Shown: positions 25,910-35,193, numbered from the stretch's first letter. The stretch is 64,000 nt of DNA from Paenibacillus xylanexedens (GCF_007676705.1 NZ_VEBF01000001.1:1488001-1552000), one strand, 5' to 3'. Notes: generated by a model from the sequence alone, not told the origin. Program-made: numbers and translations.

Positions 25910-26488
25910 CTGAAAAACTTGTTAATTACCGGTTACCGTGCACATGAACTGCAGATTTTTGGACAGAAGCATGAAGGTATTCCATTTATCAAGAAGGCCA
26001 TTGCCTCACGCCTCACGCCTCTTGTCGAGGATGGTCTGGAGTGGGTGCTTACACCGGGACAATATGGTGTGGACCTGTGGGCCTGCGAAGTGGTGATTGA
26101 TCTGAAGAAGCTGTACCCGCATCTGAAACTGTCGATCATCACTGCCTTTCAGAACCCCGAGGAGCAATGGAAAGAAGACAAGCAGGAGTATTACCGTTCC
26201 ATCCTCTCGGGTGTGGACTATTACGGTGCGATTAGCAATCAACCCTATATTGGACCGTGGCAGTTCACTGCACGGGATGACCTGTTGCTGCGCAAAAGCG
26301 ACGGGCTTCTGCTCGTCTATGATGAAGATGCCGGGGATGGTAGTCCCCGTTTTATCAAGGAAAAAGCCGTGAAGAAACAACAGAACGAGGACTATACAAT
26401 CATCAGTGTGACTTCGGAAGATATCCAGTCTGTAGCCGAGGATGAACGCATGAACGATATTGGCTACGATGAGGACTCTCCCTTCTGA
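25910..26488 (+). CDS. ypsA: YpsA family SLOG-domain protein, probable CTG start
   Basis: This protein of about 192 residues belongs to the YpsA (DUF1273) family, a SLOG-superfamily fold thought to bind nucleotides and linked to cell division in Gram-positives. Motifs: ITGYRAHEL at the start, LEWVLTPGQYGVDLWACEV, and YGAISNQPY. AAAGGAGG sits eight bases before a CTG at 25910, which gives the expected MKNLLITGYR beginning. The only ordinary start codon nearby, TTG at 25919, is 17 bases from that site and would remove conserved residues. No ATG is available in this part of the frame. Confidence 0.8.
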   Translation: MKNLLITGYRAHELQIFGQKHEGIPFIKKAIASRLTPLVEDGLEWVLTPGQYGVDLWACEVVIDLKKLYPHLKLSIITAFQNPEEQWKEDKQEYYRSILSGVDYYGAISNQPYIGPWQFTARDDLLLRKSDGLLLVYDEDAGDGSPRFIKEKAVKKQQNEDYTIISVTSEDIQSVAEDERMNDIGYDEDSPF

Positions 26489-26619
26489 CGTTTACGTGGT
26501 TGCAACCACGGTTGAAGGAGCCCAGATTGACGTACATATGTTTTTTTTCGAGGCAGGTTGGGTATAAGTAGTATTATAACTGCGATGATATGTCGTATGG
26601 GATAAGGGGAACTGCAACC

Positions 26620-27435
26620 ATGACAATTACGCCAGAGCAGCGCATTCAACTGCATGGATTTAACAACCTGACCAAGTCGCTGAGCTTTAATATGTACGAT
26701 ATCTGTTACACTAAAACCAAAGACGAACGCGAAGCTTACATTGAATATATTGATGAACAGTATAACGCCGCCCGGCTGAGTAAAATTCTGAACAACGTCT
26801 CTGATATCATCGGAGCCCACGTCCTGAATGTCGCTCAGCAGGATTATGTGCCTCAAGGTGCAAGTGTGACGATGCTGGTCTCGGAAGGTCCAATCGTGGA
26901 GATCCCCGAGGAATCACTGGATGAGTCTCCTGGTCCTTTGCCCGATAATGTGGTCATGCAACTCGACAAAAGCCATATCACTGTGCACACCTATCCTGAA
27001 TTTCACCCCAGTGAAGGCATCAGTACCTTCCGTGCCGACATCGATGTCTCCACCTGCGGTGAGATCTCTCCGCTCAAGGCACTGAATTATCTCATCCACT
27101 CGTTCGATACGGACATTATGACGATGGATTACCGGGTACGTGGATTCACGCGGGATACGAGCGGACGCAAACTGTTCATTGACCATGAGATCGGCTCGAT
27201 TCAGAATTATATTCCGGACGAGATCAAGAGCAGCTTCGATATGATTGACGTCAACGTCTATCAAGAGAACATTTTCCATACCAAATGTAAACTGAGGGAA
27301 TTTGATCTGGATAATTATCTGTTCGGATACACCAAGGATAAGCTGAGCAAGAAGGAACAACAGGAAATTACGGAGTGGTTGAAGCTGGAGATGGATGAGA
27401 TCTATTACGGCAAAAACATCAATCGTCCCTCTTAA
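26620..27435 (+). CDS. speD: S-adenosylmethionine decarboxylase proenzyme
   Basis: This is a 271-residue enzyme of the Escherichia coli SpeD type. It makes the aminopropyl donor for spermidine synthesis. The self-cleavage site is at [13 protein letters not shown] near residue 112, where the Ser becomes the pyruvoyl group. The catalytic Cys lies in [10 protein letters not shown]. The length fits the long bacterial class rather than the short Bacillus SpeH-like class. The start at 26620 follows AAGGGG. No spermidine synthase gene is adjacent. Confidence 0.9.
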   Translation: MTITPEQRIQLHGFNNLTKSLSFNMYDICYTKTKDEREAYIEYIDEQYNAARLSKILNNVSDIIGAHVLNVAQQDYVPQGASVTMLVSEGPIVEIPEESLDESPGPLPDNVVMQLDKSHITVHTYPEFHPSEGISTFRADIDVSTCGEISPLKALNYLIHSFDTDIMTMDYRVRGFTRDTSGRKLFIDHEIGSIQNYIPDEIKSSFDMIDVNVYQENIFHTKCKLREFDLDNYLFGYTKDKLSKKEQQEITEWLKLEMDEIYYGKNINRPS

Positions 27436-27549
27436 GAGGTTGTTCAACGATGTATTCATAAGGCAAGATTTAAGACGAGCTATCATGAAGGTAAGGTCCT
27501 TCTTTTCAGAGGAACCTGCGTCATGTGCTTGTCTTTTTCTTTGATAACG

Positions 27550-27579
27550 TTGACAGTGTGCAACTTTATTTTTTATTAT
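27550..27579 (+). promoter_or_regulatory. SigA-type promoter for the FlgB-like gene
   Basis: TTGACA (27550-27555) and TATTAT (27574-27579) with an 18-base spacer lie about 40 bases before the start of the FlgB-like gene. A vegetative promoter is unexpected for a true flagellar rod gene, usually in a large operon. Confidence 0.55.
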
Positions 27580-27620
27580 AGGAGTAACTGTATCATTTTG
27601 CAGTGAAGGAGACTGAGCCC

Positions 27621-28031
27621 GTGATCGAAACAAATACGACAAGACGTAACGAATCACTGTTACAAGCGCTGACTGCTCAGCATAATGCCATCACCAACAA
27701 CATCGCCAATGCAGACACGCCTAACTACAAAAAGAAAACGGTAGAGTTTCAGGAAGAGCTTAGACGGATCGTGGAGAATGGCAAATCAGATCAGCTCTCC
27801 ATGAAGCGGACTCATGAAAAACACTTCCCTATCAGTGATCCCCATTCTTCCATTGTGCAGTACCGAATTGTCGAGAACAACGAAACAGCCATGAACAACA
27901 ACAACAATAACGTTGACATTGACAAGGAAATGGCGAACCTCTCGGAGAATCAACTTATGTATAACTACATGGTTGATCGGGTCAGTGGACACTACAAAAA
28001 AATGAAAAATTTACTGAATGATTTGAAATAA
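27621..28031 (+). CDS. flgB: FlgB-like flagellar basal-body rod protein, orphan
   Basis: This is a 136-residue protein with the rod signature ITNNIANADTPNYKKKTVEF near residue 20 and a C-terminal helix (YNYMVDRVSGHYKKMKNLLN) like FlgB. The middle contains a run of five Asn. The GTG at 27621, with AAGGAG nine bases upstream, is preferred over a GTG 18 bases earlier. It has its own promoter and terminator and no flagellar neighbours in the window, so it is either a second copy or a relocated flgB. Confidence 0.75.
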   Translation: MIETNTTRRNESLLQALTAQHNAITNNIANADTPNYKKKTVEFQEELRRIVENGKSDQLSMKRTHEKHFPISDPHSSIVQYRIVENNETAMNNNNNNVDIDKEMANLSENQLMYNYMVDRVSGHYKKMKNLLNDLK

Positions 28032-28040
28032 AGTATGTAC

Positions 28041-28067
28041 AGCAGCCCGCGATGGCTGCTTTTTTTT
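28041..28067 (+). terminator. Terminator of the FlgB-like gene
   Basis: AGCAGCC (28041-28047) pairs with GGCTGCT (28054-28060) and is followed directly by seven T residues. Confidence 0.9.
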
Positions 28068-28179
28068 ATCTCTTTTTCCCTGAGCGCCCCTTGTTTGATT
28101 CCATTTTTCGGTATCCTCTGCTGTTCGTAGTATAATGGGGAGAAGCTAATAATTTCATCATGAACAAAAGAGGTGCAAC

Positions 28180-29283
28180 ATGGCTCCACGTCATTTAAAT
28201 GGTTTTCAAGGTTCCAAAGTGAGGCTCGCGGCTCCATGCCCGGAAGATTGCATGCGTCTCTCCCGCTTCACAGACGATTACGAATATTTGCGCAATATGG
28301 ATACCGATATCGCTATTCCGTTAACGCCGGATGAGACAGGTTCCTCCTCTGTCCGCCGAGACAACGGTTTTGAATTTGCGTTACGTACGCTGGAGGGCAA
28401 TCGATTCATTGGCTTCACCGCGCTCTACCGGATTGAATGGAACAATCGGTCGGCTCGTCTGGCGATTGGCATCGGCGAAGAAAATGATCGAGGTAAAGGA
28501 TACGGAAGCGATGCCTTGGCTCTGATTCTTCGGTATGGCTTCCACGAATTGAACCTGAACCGGATTGCGCTGGAAGTCATCGAATACAACGAAGCCGCCC
28601 GCCGCGCGTACCAGAATGCTGGATTTAAGGAAGAGGGGCGCCAGCGTTCTGCAGTTCTGCGAGATGGCAGGCATTATGACCTAATCTCGATGAGTATCCT
28701 TGCGGAAGAATGGTCGGCCCAAACACATCTTCCATTGTCGTTCCAATCAACTCGTACTGCTGAATCCGAGAAAATGGCAGTGGATGGTCTTTTGCAGCGT
28801 CATGCGAACGAACAAGCTGCGTTGTCCATATCGGAGTTAAGTTCAGATCCTGTAGGCGAATCTGAAATTTCGCCCCGCATCGGCGTAGGCGCGGTGATCC
28901 TGAATGAACGGGGCGAAGTGCTTCTTGCTTGGCGGAATCGTCAGCCCGAACAGCACACCTGGAGTATTCCTGGCGGGAAAGTCGACCCCTATGAATCACT
29001 GGAAGCCGCTGTTATCCGTGAAATCAAGGAAGAAGTGGATCTAGATATCGCCATCGACAGTCTGCTCTGCACTGCGGAGACGATCCAGCCGCAACAGAAG
29101 GAACACTGGATATCCGTTCTCTATTCCACCAAGGTGATCGGCGGCCATGCTCGTAATCTGGAAGAAGGCGGAGCCATTGGTGAGATCGGATGGTTCCCGC
29201 TCTATGATCTGCCGTCCCCACTCGCCTGCTTTGCCGTACCTGGCCTGGAAGCTGTGAAGAAGCTATATAAGGACTCCCTGTAA
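28180..29283 (+). CDS. GNAT acetyltransferase-Nudix hydrolase fusion
   Basis: This is a 367-residue two-domain protein. Residues 1-175 are a RimJ/RimL-type GNAT domain: GIGEENDRGKGYGSDAL is the acetyl-CoA loop, and NLNRIALEV...AARRAYQNAGF follows. After a linker of about 45 residues, positions 225-365 form a Nudix domain with the box GGKVDPYESLEAAVIREIKE followed by EVDL, which has the G, E and REx2EE residues in place. GAGGTG precedes the ATG. The two activities may act on related nucleotide or nucleotide-conjugate substrates; I infer a detoxification or salvage role. There is no frameshift or stop at the junction. Confidence 0.85.
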   Translation: MAPRHLNGFQGSKVRLAAPCPEDCMRLSRFTDDYEYLRNMDTDIAIPLTPDETGSSSVRRDNGFEFALRTLEGNRFIGFTALYRIEWNNRSARLAIGIGEENDRGKGYGSDALALILRYGFHELNLNRIALEVIEYNEAARRAYQNAGFKEEGRQRSAVLRDGRHYDLISMSILAEEWSAQTHLPLSFQSTRTAESEKMAVDGLLQRHANEQAALSISELSSDPVGESEISPRIGVGAVILNERGEVLLAWRNRQPEQHTWSIPGGKVDPYESLEAAVIREIKEEVDLDIAIDSLLCTAETIQPQQKEHWISVLYSTKVIGGHARNLEEGGAIGEIGWFPLYDLPSPLACFAVPGLEAVKKLYKDSL

Positions 29284-29315
29284 TTCAAATATTCCATCCG
29301 ATGGAGGTATTCGCT

Positions 29316-29837
29316 ATGAATCACGCAGAACAGATGAATCATCTATTCCAGTTGTTACAGGAAGGCCACGTTGAGAAACTGAAGTCCCTGCTTGATACTG
29401 ACCCGGAACTCGCCAATACTGAAAATCAGGATGGGTTGACTCCGTTGGGATATGCCTCTCATTTTGGACAAGCAGGAGCAGTACGTGTTCTTCTTGAGCA
29501 CGGAGCCGATGTTGACGCACTTTCCCATTCCCGTATCTCCTTTATTCCGTCCAATACTGCACTACATGCTGCTCTTGCCGGAGAACGTTCGCCAGAAGTT
29601 ATCCGCCTTTTACTTGAACATGGAGCATCCACGAGTATTTTGGACAGTGATGGACAATGTGCGCTGCACTCGGCAGCATTTCATACCGACCAGACCGAGC
29701 TTATTGAGAAGTTGCTCCAGCACGGGGCTGATCCAAATGCGGCGAACTCATCAGGCCAAACCGCACTGGACATTGCACTAGAACGTGGTAACACTTCTAC
29801 AGCTGCCTGCCTGCGATCAGCCGTTGCAGCTCAGTAG
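29316..29837 (+). CDS. Ankyrin-repeat protein
   Basis: This is a 173-residue protein made of about four ankyrin repeats: DGLTPLGYASHFGQAGAVRV, NTALHAALAGERSPEVIRLL, GQCALHSAAFHTDQTELIEK and SGQTALDIALERGNTSTAAC. There is no signal peptide, so it is probably cytoplasmic and mediates protein contacts. The start at 29316 follows GGAGG. It lies 33 bases after the GNAT-Nudix gene and could be cotranscribed with it. Confidence 0.85.
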   Translation: MNHAEQMNHLFQLLQEGHVEKLKSLLDTDPELANTENQDGLTPLGYASHFGQAGAVRVLLEHGADVDALSHSRISFIPSNTALHAALAGERSPEVIRLLLEHGASTSILDSDGQCALHSAAFHTDQTELIEKLLQHGADPNAANSSGQTALDIALERGNTSTAACLRSAVAAQ

Positions 29838-29954
29838 CAATAATGATCAGATAAGCATGAGCAATAGATAAGTAACCGCCAGAACTCTTTTTGAAGTACA
29901 AAAAGAAGGTCTGACGGTTATTTGTTTTTCGTTTACATACCTCTATCGGTGAGG

Positions 29955-30187
29955 CTATATAAGTTGGGCAAAAGATATTTAAACTTGCCACTCCGATGAC
30001 AGAACAACCTTCCGATCGCTGTTATCCCCAGATTTTTTTATTTACTTCTACAAAGGTGAAAATCTGGCGATAAAGGCGAAGTGTATGCTTCCGAAGGAGC
30101 TTTCTTTCAGAAAGCTTTTAGCTCCGCTTCTTCAGGTTATTTCTGTCCTCTACGTTCTCGTGTAAATACTTCGTTCAACTTATATAG
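29955..30187 (+). repeat. Structured 235-base repeat, copy 1
   Basis: This is the first of four related elements in the window. The ends are inverted: CTATATAAGTTGGGC (29955-29969) and GTTCAACTTATATAG (30173-30187). Inside are an ATCCCCAGATTT-type stem, an AAGCTTTC/GAAAGCTT hairpin, and conserved blocks CCGATGACAGAACAACCTTCC and GGCGAAGTGTATGCTTCCG, each about 20 bases. There is no coding potential. It sits between the ankyrin gene and the sigma factor gene. Confidence 0.8.
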
Positions 30188-30279
30188 AAAACGCAATATA
30201 TCATTTTTTTCAGAATATAAGAACCGTTTGACGCCTTAGACGGTCTAATACTCAACATATCCATGAAAGGAGGAGCCAC

Positions 30280-30801
30280 GTGACCCCTACCCAGCTCACC
30301 ATCGCCGCACAAAAAGGGGATGCCGAGGCTTTTGCAGCCTTAATGGAATTGCATCAGAGCCGACTATACCGTATCGCCTATGCCTATTTGCACAACGAAG
30401 GTGATGCGCTCGAAGCGATCCAGGAATCAACCTTCAGGGCATTCCGTAAACTCAAAAAATTAAAAGAGCCCTCCTACTTCGGCACTTGGCTCATCCGCAT
30501 TCTGCTCAACTACTGTGCGGACGAACGCAAGCGAAAGAGTCGGTTCAGTCCCGTCACGGAGATTCATGAATCCAGCAGCTGGGATCGTCCTGCGGACCCC
30601 GATCTTGCTGCCGCCGTATCCACCCTTGACCGGGATTGCAAACAGATTATTATCCTGAGTTATTTCGAAGGTTTCTCCTTAACTGAAGTCGCCGACATTC
30701 TAGAAATCCCAACCGGAACCGTAAAATCCCGATTACATCGGGCACTCGGACAACTCCGTGATCAACTTGAAACGAAAGGAGATGCATCTCATGACGGATG
30801 A
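30280..30801 (+). CDS. ECF RNA polymerase sigma factor
   Basis: This is a 173-residue sigma-70 factor of the extracytoplasmic-function class. Region 2 carries AYLHNEGDALEAIQESTFRA, and region 4 carries FSLTEVADILEIPTGTVKSR. It starts at GTG (30280) after AAAGGAGG. It overlaps by 11 bases the following DUF4179 gene, whose product is the likely membrane anti-sigma partner. This gene order resembles sigV/sigW-type modules that respond to envelope stress. Confidence 0.9.
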   Translation: MTPTQLTIAAQKGDAEAFAALMELHQSRLYRIAYAYLHNEGDALEAIQESTFRAFRKLKKLKEPSYFGTWLIRILLNYCADERKRKSRFSPVTEIHESSSWDRPADPDLAAAVSTLDRDCKQIIILSYFEGFSLTEVADILEIPTGTVKSRLHRALGQLRDQLETKGDASHDG

Positions 30802-32128
30802 ACATAAATCATTCGATGTATTGGAAGAACGACTGAATGCTCGCAAGACGGAATACGAAACAATGCCTGTGCCCGATGCCGCGGCCTATCAGGCTGTACA
30901 GTCCGGCATCCGCCAGGCTGCCCGTAAGCGCAAGTCCCGGCTGCGCTGGTATATGAGTTCCATCTCGGCTGCGGCCCTCATCCTGCTGTTTACCGGATGT
31001 ATCCGCGTCTCTCCCGCCTTTGCGTCCTTCGTGGAGCAATTGCCTGGTATGGAGGGGGTTGTAAGCATGATTCGTCAGGACAAAGGATTGATGATGGCAA
31101 TCGATCAGTCCCTCTTACAGAAGGTCGGTATCACCGATGAGCATGATGGTGCTTCCGTGACCGTTGAAGGCATTATCACAGACGAGTCACGCATGGTTAT
31201 TTTTTACACAATGAAAGGCATGAAAGATCCGGAGAAATTCAACTATGACATCGATTTGCTGGATGAGAACGGTAAAGATCTTCCTGTTGGATTTGGATAC
31301 TCCTCACCTAAACCGACCTCAAACGAGAATGTGTATGAAAATATGATTGATGTCATCTTTACGGATGGAGCCTCTCCTCCCGAAGAGCTAAGCGTTGTGT
31401 TTAAGTCCAGAGATATCACCAGTTCCAAAGAGTGGAAAATGACGTTCCCGGTAGACAAAAATCTTACCAAAGGCATGAAAAAAGTCATTCCCGTGAATCA
31501 GACGTTAACAGTGGATGGACAGCGTATTGATGTGAAACAGGCGACCCTCTATCCAACTCGTCTCGTACTTGATGTGACATTCGATCCAAACAACACCAAA
31601 AAGATATTTGGGTTCAGCGATCTTCAACTGGTCGATGAACAAGGTCGTGCATGGAGAACAGATACCACGACAGGTGAGGATGAGCGATCTATTTACTTTG
31701 AAAGCATGTACTTCTCCATACCGAAAAAGCTCACATTGCAAGGATCTGGCTTCTCCGGATTGGATAAAGATGAATTGGATCTTGTTCTTGATCTACAATC
31801 ACGTCAGATTACAGGTGGCCCCCCTGGATTGAAGATGGTTGGCAGCAAGGTTGAAGGCAAAGATCTAATTATTGACTTCTCTGTTGCTGGCAGTATGGAC
31901 GGCGGATTCGTTCTCGCTTTTGGAAAAGTTACAGACAGTGCAGGGAAGTCATATGAAGTTCCTAGCTTCAGTTGGAGTAGCGGGGAGGGGACAGATGATA
32001 GTCATTCCATTGTTTCCTCTACTGTCGAAAATGGAGCCCAGATGAATGGGAAAATACAGATGCAAATCTCTACCTATCCAATGAAAGTTAACTTGCCATT
32101 CTCATTGGATATTCCTGTGAACCGTTAA
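30791..32128 (+). CDS. DUF4179 membrane protein, probable anti-sigma factor
   Basis: This is a 445-residue protein. The cytoplasmic N-terminus (residues 1-50, basic before the membrane) would bind the sigma factor. One membrane helix lies at about residues 52-72 (YMSSISAAALILLFTGCI). A long extracytoplasmic beta-rich part of DUF4179/DUF5643 type follows (VTVEGIITDESRMVIFYTMK). AAAGGAG precedes the ATG at 30791, which lies inside the end of the sigma gene, so translation is coupled. The signal it senses is unknown. Confidence 0.8.
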   Translation: MTDEHKSFDVLEERLNARKTEYETMPVPDAAAYQAVQSGIRQAARKRKSRLRWYMSSISAAALILLFTGCIRVSPAFASFVEQLPGMEGVVSMIRQDKGLMMAIDQSLLQKVGITDEHDGASVTVEGIITDESRMVIFYTMKGMKDPEKFNYDIDLLDENGKDLPVGFGYSSPKPTSNENVYENMIDVIFTDGASPPEELSVVFKSRDITSSKEWKMTFPVDKNLTKGMKKVIPVNQTLTVDGQRIDVKQATLYPTRLVLDVTFDPNNTKKIFGFSDLQLVDEQGRAWRTDTTTGEDERSIYFESMYFSIPKKLTLQGSGFSGLDKDELDLVLDLQSRQITGGPPGLKMVGSKVEGKDLIIDFSVAGSMDGGFVLAFGKVTDSAGKSYEVPSFSWSSGEGTDDSHSIVSSTVENGAQMNGKIQMQISTYPMKVNLPFSLDIPVNR

Positions 32129-32225
32129 TCTTACGTCAGCAGGCTGTGTTTATCGCGAATATTCTATATAATGGAAACATTCGTGAAGATGAGCAAAGAT
32201 GTTAACAGGGAAGGTGTGTTTAGAC

Positions 32226-33269
32226 ATGAATCAACGTACCATTCGTTATCCACAGCCACTCTCGCAAGGGGGTATTGTCGGTGTGGCAGCACCCTCCAGC
32301 GGTGTAGGCGAATCCCTGCACCATTATCTTGAAGAGAGTAAACGAAACATGGAGCGCCTGGGCTTTGCCGTACAAGAAAGCCCTTCGCTCCGTCATAACA
32401 CCAAATGTGTGAGTGCCTCCAAAGAGGATCGCGCCGAAGAGATGAATGCTTTTTTCCGTGACTCTAGTATTCAGGCCATCATTCCTCCATGGGGTGGGGA
32501 GTTTCTCATGGATATCCTCCCCCTGCTGGATTGGGAAGCTTTGAAAACATTACCGCCCAAATGGGTTATGGGATATTCGGATATCAGCACCTTTTTATTC
32601 GCATATACCCTGATCACCGGAACAGCATCAGCACATGGCACCAATTATGTGGATCTAAGATCAAACGCCCTCGATCCCGTGACTGCGCGCTGGATTGATG
32701 TGTTACAGACCAAATACGGCGGACAGATCATTCAATTGTCTTCTACACATTACCAGTCCGAATGGAAACCGGATCTACCTGGATTCAATTTGGATACACC
32801 CTCCCGCTGGAAACAGCTCGGCCACTCGGAAGATGCAGATACCTCTGTAGCTTTCTCCGGTCGGCTGATTGGGGGCTGTATGGATACGATCTCCTGTCTG
32901 ATTGGCACGCCATATGCACCTGTTGCATCCTATCTGGAGCAATACTGTGCAGTCGAAGGAACCATCTGGTATCTGGAGAGCTGTGAGATGAACGCTGGAG
33001 ATATCTACCGTCATCTGTGGCAGATGAAACAGGCAGGCTGGTTTGCAGGTGTGAAAGGCTTCTTGATTGGACGACCTGCGGGTTATTCCGATACAGCCGA
33101 TTTTAATTTCACCGATGCCCTCTCCGCTGCACTGAGGGACCTGGATGTCCCTGTACTGTACGATGTGGATCTTGGTCATATTCCGCCTCAGTTAACCTTT
33201 GTGAATGGAGCACTGGGCAAAGTGGCTTATGAAAATGGACGCGGGAGCCTTGAGATGGCGTTCGTGTAA
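32226..33269 (+). CDS. S66 family LD-carboxypeptidase (MccF-like)
   Basis: This is a 347-residue serine peptidase of family S66. The nucleophile Ser is in VMGYSDIST near residue 115, and the PWGGEFLMDIL box precedes it. Relatives either trim murein tetrapeptides or confer self-resistance by cleaving microcin C-like compounds. The start at 32226 follows AAGGTG. It stands alone, so choosing between LdcA and MccF roles is not possible from context. Confidence 0.8.
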   Translation: MNQRTIRYPQPLSQGGIVGVAAPSSGVGESLHHYLEESKRNMERLGFAVQESPSLRHNTKCVSASKEDRAEEMNAFFRDSSIQAIIPPWGGEFLMDILPLLDWEALKTLPPKWVMGYSDISTFLFAYTLITGTASAHGTNYVDLRSNALDPVTARWIDVLQTKYGGQIIQLSSTHYQSEWKPDLPGFNLDTPSRWKQLGHSEDADTSVAFSGRLIGGCMDTISCLIGTPYAPVASYLEQYCAVEGTIWYLESCEMNAGDIYRHLWQMKQAGWFAGVKGFLIGRPAGYSDTADFNFTDALSAALRDLDVPVLYDVDLGHIPPQLTFVNGALGKVAYENGRGSLEMAFV

Positions 33270-33333
33270 TCACCTTTTGTAGGCAGATGCATACCTTGAA
33301 GTAAGAACTTATTTTGAGGAAGGGTTGTGCATC

Positions 33334-33639
33334 ATGTCTGAATCCACATCCACGCCGTCCACGCGTGTCGTGTATCAAGCCAATCAACCGATGCTTCAAT
33401 CCGTGCAAAGTGTGCGGAATATGCTTCATCATACAGCCCGGCAGCATGTAGGTAAGAAGGTACAAGTGCAGAATATCGATGGGCAGGTATGGGAAGGCGT
33501 CATTATTAGTGCAGACCGGGGAATTCTGTATCTCCAGGTTACCCCGATGCATGGATACCCTGAGCCACGTGCCTTGTTTGGACCGACGATTTTGCCGCTT
33601 GTGCTGTATGAACTGTTGGTTATTACACTGTTGATGTAG
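33334..33639 (+). CDS. Unrecognised small protein with Sm-like core
   Basis: This is a 101-residue protein. Residues 42-72 (VGKKVQVQNIDGQVWEGVII and what follows) have the alternating pattern of a small beta-barrel such as Sm, KOW or SH3 folds. The C-terminus is hydrophobic (LPLVLYELLVITLLM) and could touch the membrane. The start at 33334 lies after GAGGAAGG. I do not recognise a named family. A strong terminator follows. Confidence 0.55.
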   Translation: MSESTSTPSTRVVYQANQPMLQSVQSVRNMLHHTARQHVGKKVQVQNIDGQVWEGVIISADRGILYLQVTPMHGYPEPRALFGPTILPLVLYELLVITLLM

Positions 33640-33674
33640 CTGGTAACATGCCACGATATCCGAACCGCTTCAAG

Positions 33675-33720
33675 AAGCTTCGCTCCTGTGACCTTCAGGT
33701 CTTGGGAACGAAGCTTTTTT
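33675..33720 (+). terminator. Terminator after the small Sm-like gene
   Basis: AAGCTTCG (33675-33682) pairs with CGAAGCTT (33709-33716), followed by a T-run. The 26-base loop is long and contains ACCT/AGGT pairing. Confidence 0.8.
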
Positions 33721-33804
33721 AATCGTCATGGTGCTAGTGCGGTATGATATCTTGCGAGCGTGTGAAATATGATACAATGGTGTCGGCACCACGCCTTATC
33801 TCAT

Positions 33805-34638
33805 ATGAAACGGAGCTTGATCCGGTTGGAATACATACGTCACGATTCATCACCTGTATCGCAGACCGAGACGGGTATGATTGGCAACACCCCTACTGAA
33901 CAATCCCGCGTGATTGCAATCTGTCTGCTCGCAGGGAAAATCATGCTGCAAAGCGGTGGTGAGACCTACCGTGTGGAAGATACGATGAAACGTATGGCCG
34001 CAGCGATGGGTTTACCCCATTCGCACAGTTATGTTGTGCCAACAGGTATTTTCTTCTCTGTCGATGCAACTGAACCTGCCAAGCTGATTCGCATCTCTGA
34101 GCGTACGACAGATCTGGACAAGGTGTCCGAAGTGAACGCGGTCTCCCGACGCATCGGACAAGGGGAACTATCCGTTCAGGAAGCCCATGACCTGTTGGTA
34201 CAGATTGAAGGCAAGCCCTCCTCCTATTCAACGACTGTGCAGCTTACAGCCGCAGCGTTATCCAGTGGTTGTTTTACTATTATGTTCGGTGGGGGTTGGA
34301 GCGACTTTCTTCCGGCGTTAATCTGCGGCGGCATAGGTTATGCAGCCGTTATTGCCTTTCACCGATTGGTACGGGTCAAATTCTTCGCCGAGCTTACGGC
34401 GTCCTTCGTTATTGGCTTGCTCGCTTTTTTCCTGGTCTACATGGGAGCAGGACATGAACGGGACAAAATCATTATTGGTTCGGTTATGCCACTGGTACCG
34501 GGATTGTTAATTACCAATGCAGTTCGCGATTTGATGGCCGGACATCTGGTGTCCGGATTATCCAAGGGAGCCGAGGCCTTTCTGACTGCCTTTGCCATAG
34601 GAACCGGCATTGCGGTTGTATTTTCACTTTTTATGTAA
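33805..34638 (+). CDS. ThrE-type exporter, large subunit (DUF1212, YjjP-like)
   Basis: This protein of about 277 residues belongs to the N-terminal half of the threonine/serine exporter ThrE. A cytoplasmic domain carries LQSGGETYRVEDTMKRMAAA, and four to five membrane helices follow. VPGLLITNAVRDLMAGHL near the end is a family hallmark. A TATGATACAAT promoter-like word lies at the first possible ATG (33769), so translation must begin later: ATG 33805 or, with a better site, TTG 33826. It pairs with the small subunit gene 18 bases downstream. Confidence 0.8.
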   Translation: MKRSLIRLEYIRHDSSPVSQTETGMIGNTPTEQSRVIAICLLAGKIMLQSGGETYRVEDTMKRMAAAMGLPHSHSYVVPTGIFFSVDATEPAKLIRISERTTDLDKVSEVNAVSRRIGQGELSVQEAHDLLVQIEGKPSSYSTTVQLTAAALSSGCFTIMFGGGWSDFLPALICGGIGYAAVIAFHRLVRVKFFAELTASFVIGLLAFFLVYMGAGHERDKIIIGSVMPLVPGLLITNAVRDLMAGHLVSGLSKGAEAFLTAFAIGTGIAVVFSLFM

Positions 34639-34656
34639 GACGGAGGAATGCAGGAT

Positions 34657-35115
34657 ATGCTCCATTTTATTGAACAAGCCTTGACCAGCTTTGTCGCTTC
34701 AGCCGCGTTCGGGATCATCTTCAACGCACCACGGCGCATGCTGCTCCACGGTGGATTTGTCGGCATGATCGGCTGGATTATCTATGTCGTGCTCGAATAT
34801 GCAGCAGATGCGGTTCCTGCTACACTTGCAGCGACTATAGCCGTAGGGGTCATCAGCCAGGTATTCTCTCGCATGTTTCGTGCACCTGTCATCATCTTCA
34901 GCGTTGCAGGCATCATTCCTCTGGTTCCTGGGGGACTGGCTTACAATGCGATGCGAAGTTTTGTGCAAAATGACTACAGTGCAGCCATGGAGATGGCCGC
35001 CAAAGCACTCATGTTATCCGGCGCCATTGCCGTAGGCCTGGTGTTATCCGAGGTATTGAACCAGATGATACGCCGAATTCCAGGCTCGATACGAACAAAA
35101 TCATCATCGAAATGA
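34657..35115 (+). CDS. ThrE-type exporter, small subunit (DUF3815, YjjB-like)
   Basis: This is a 152-residue protein with four membrane helices and the family motif IIPLVPGGLAYNAMRSF. Together with the preceding gene it makes a split version of the single-chain ThrE amino-acid or dicarboxylate exporter. The ATG at 34657 is nine bases after GGAGGA; the ATG at 34648 directly adjoins that site and is unlikely. Confidence 0.85.
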   Translation: MLHFIEQALTSFVASAAFGIIFNAPRRMLLHGGFVGMIGWIIYVVLEYAADAVPATLAATIAVGVISQVFSRMFRAPVIIFSVAGIIPLVPGGLAYNAMRSFVQNDYSAAMEMAAKALMLSGAIAVGLVLSEVLNQMIRRIPGSIRTKSSSK

Positions 35116-35141
35116 TCGTTCTTCTCATATATTCAACACGT

Positions 35142-35193
35142 GGAAGGCCCGTTAGGCATACAGGATGAAATCTTGTATACTAACGGGCCTTCC
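35142..35193. terminator. Long-stem terminator
   Basis: GGAAGGCCCGTTAG (35142-35155) pairs with CTAACGGGCCTTCC (35180-35193). The inner CATACA/TGTATA bases extend the stem. It lies between the convergent exporter and DUF2569 genes and can serve both. Confidence 0.8.

Noticed and set aside
34657..35115. Two separate transporters rather than one split exporter
   Set aside because: The DUF1212 and DUF3815 halves occur side by side in the same order as the two halves of single-chain ThrE.
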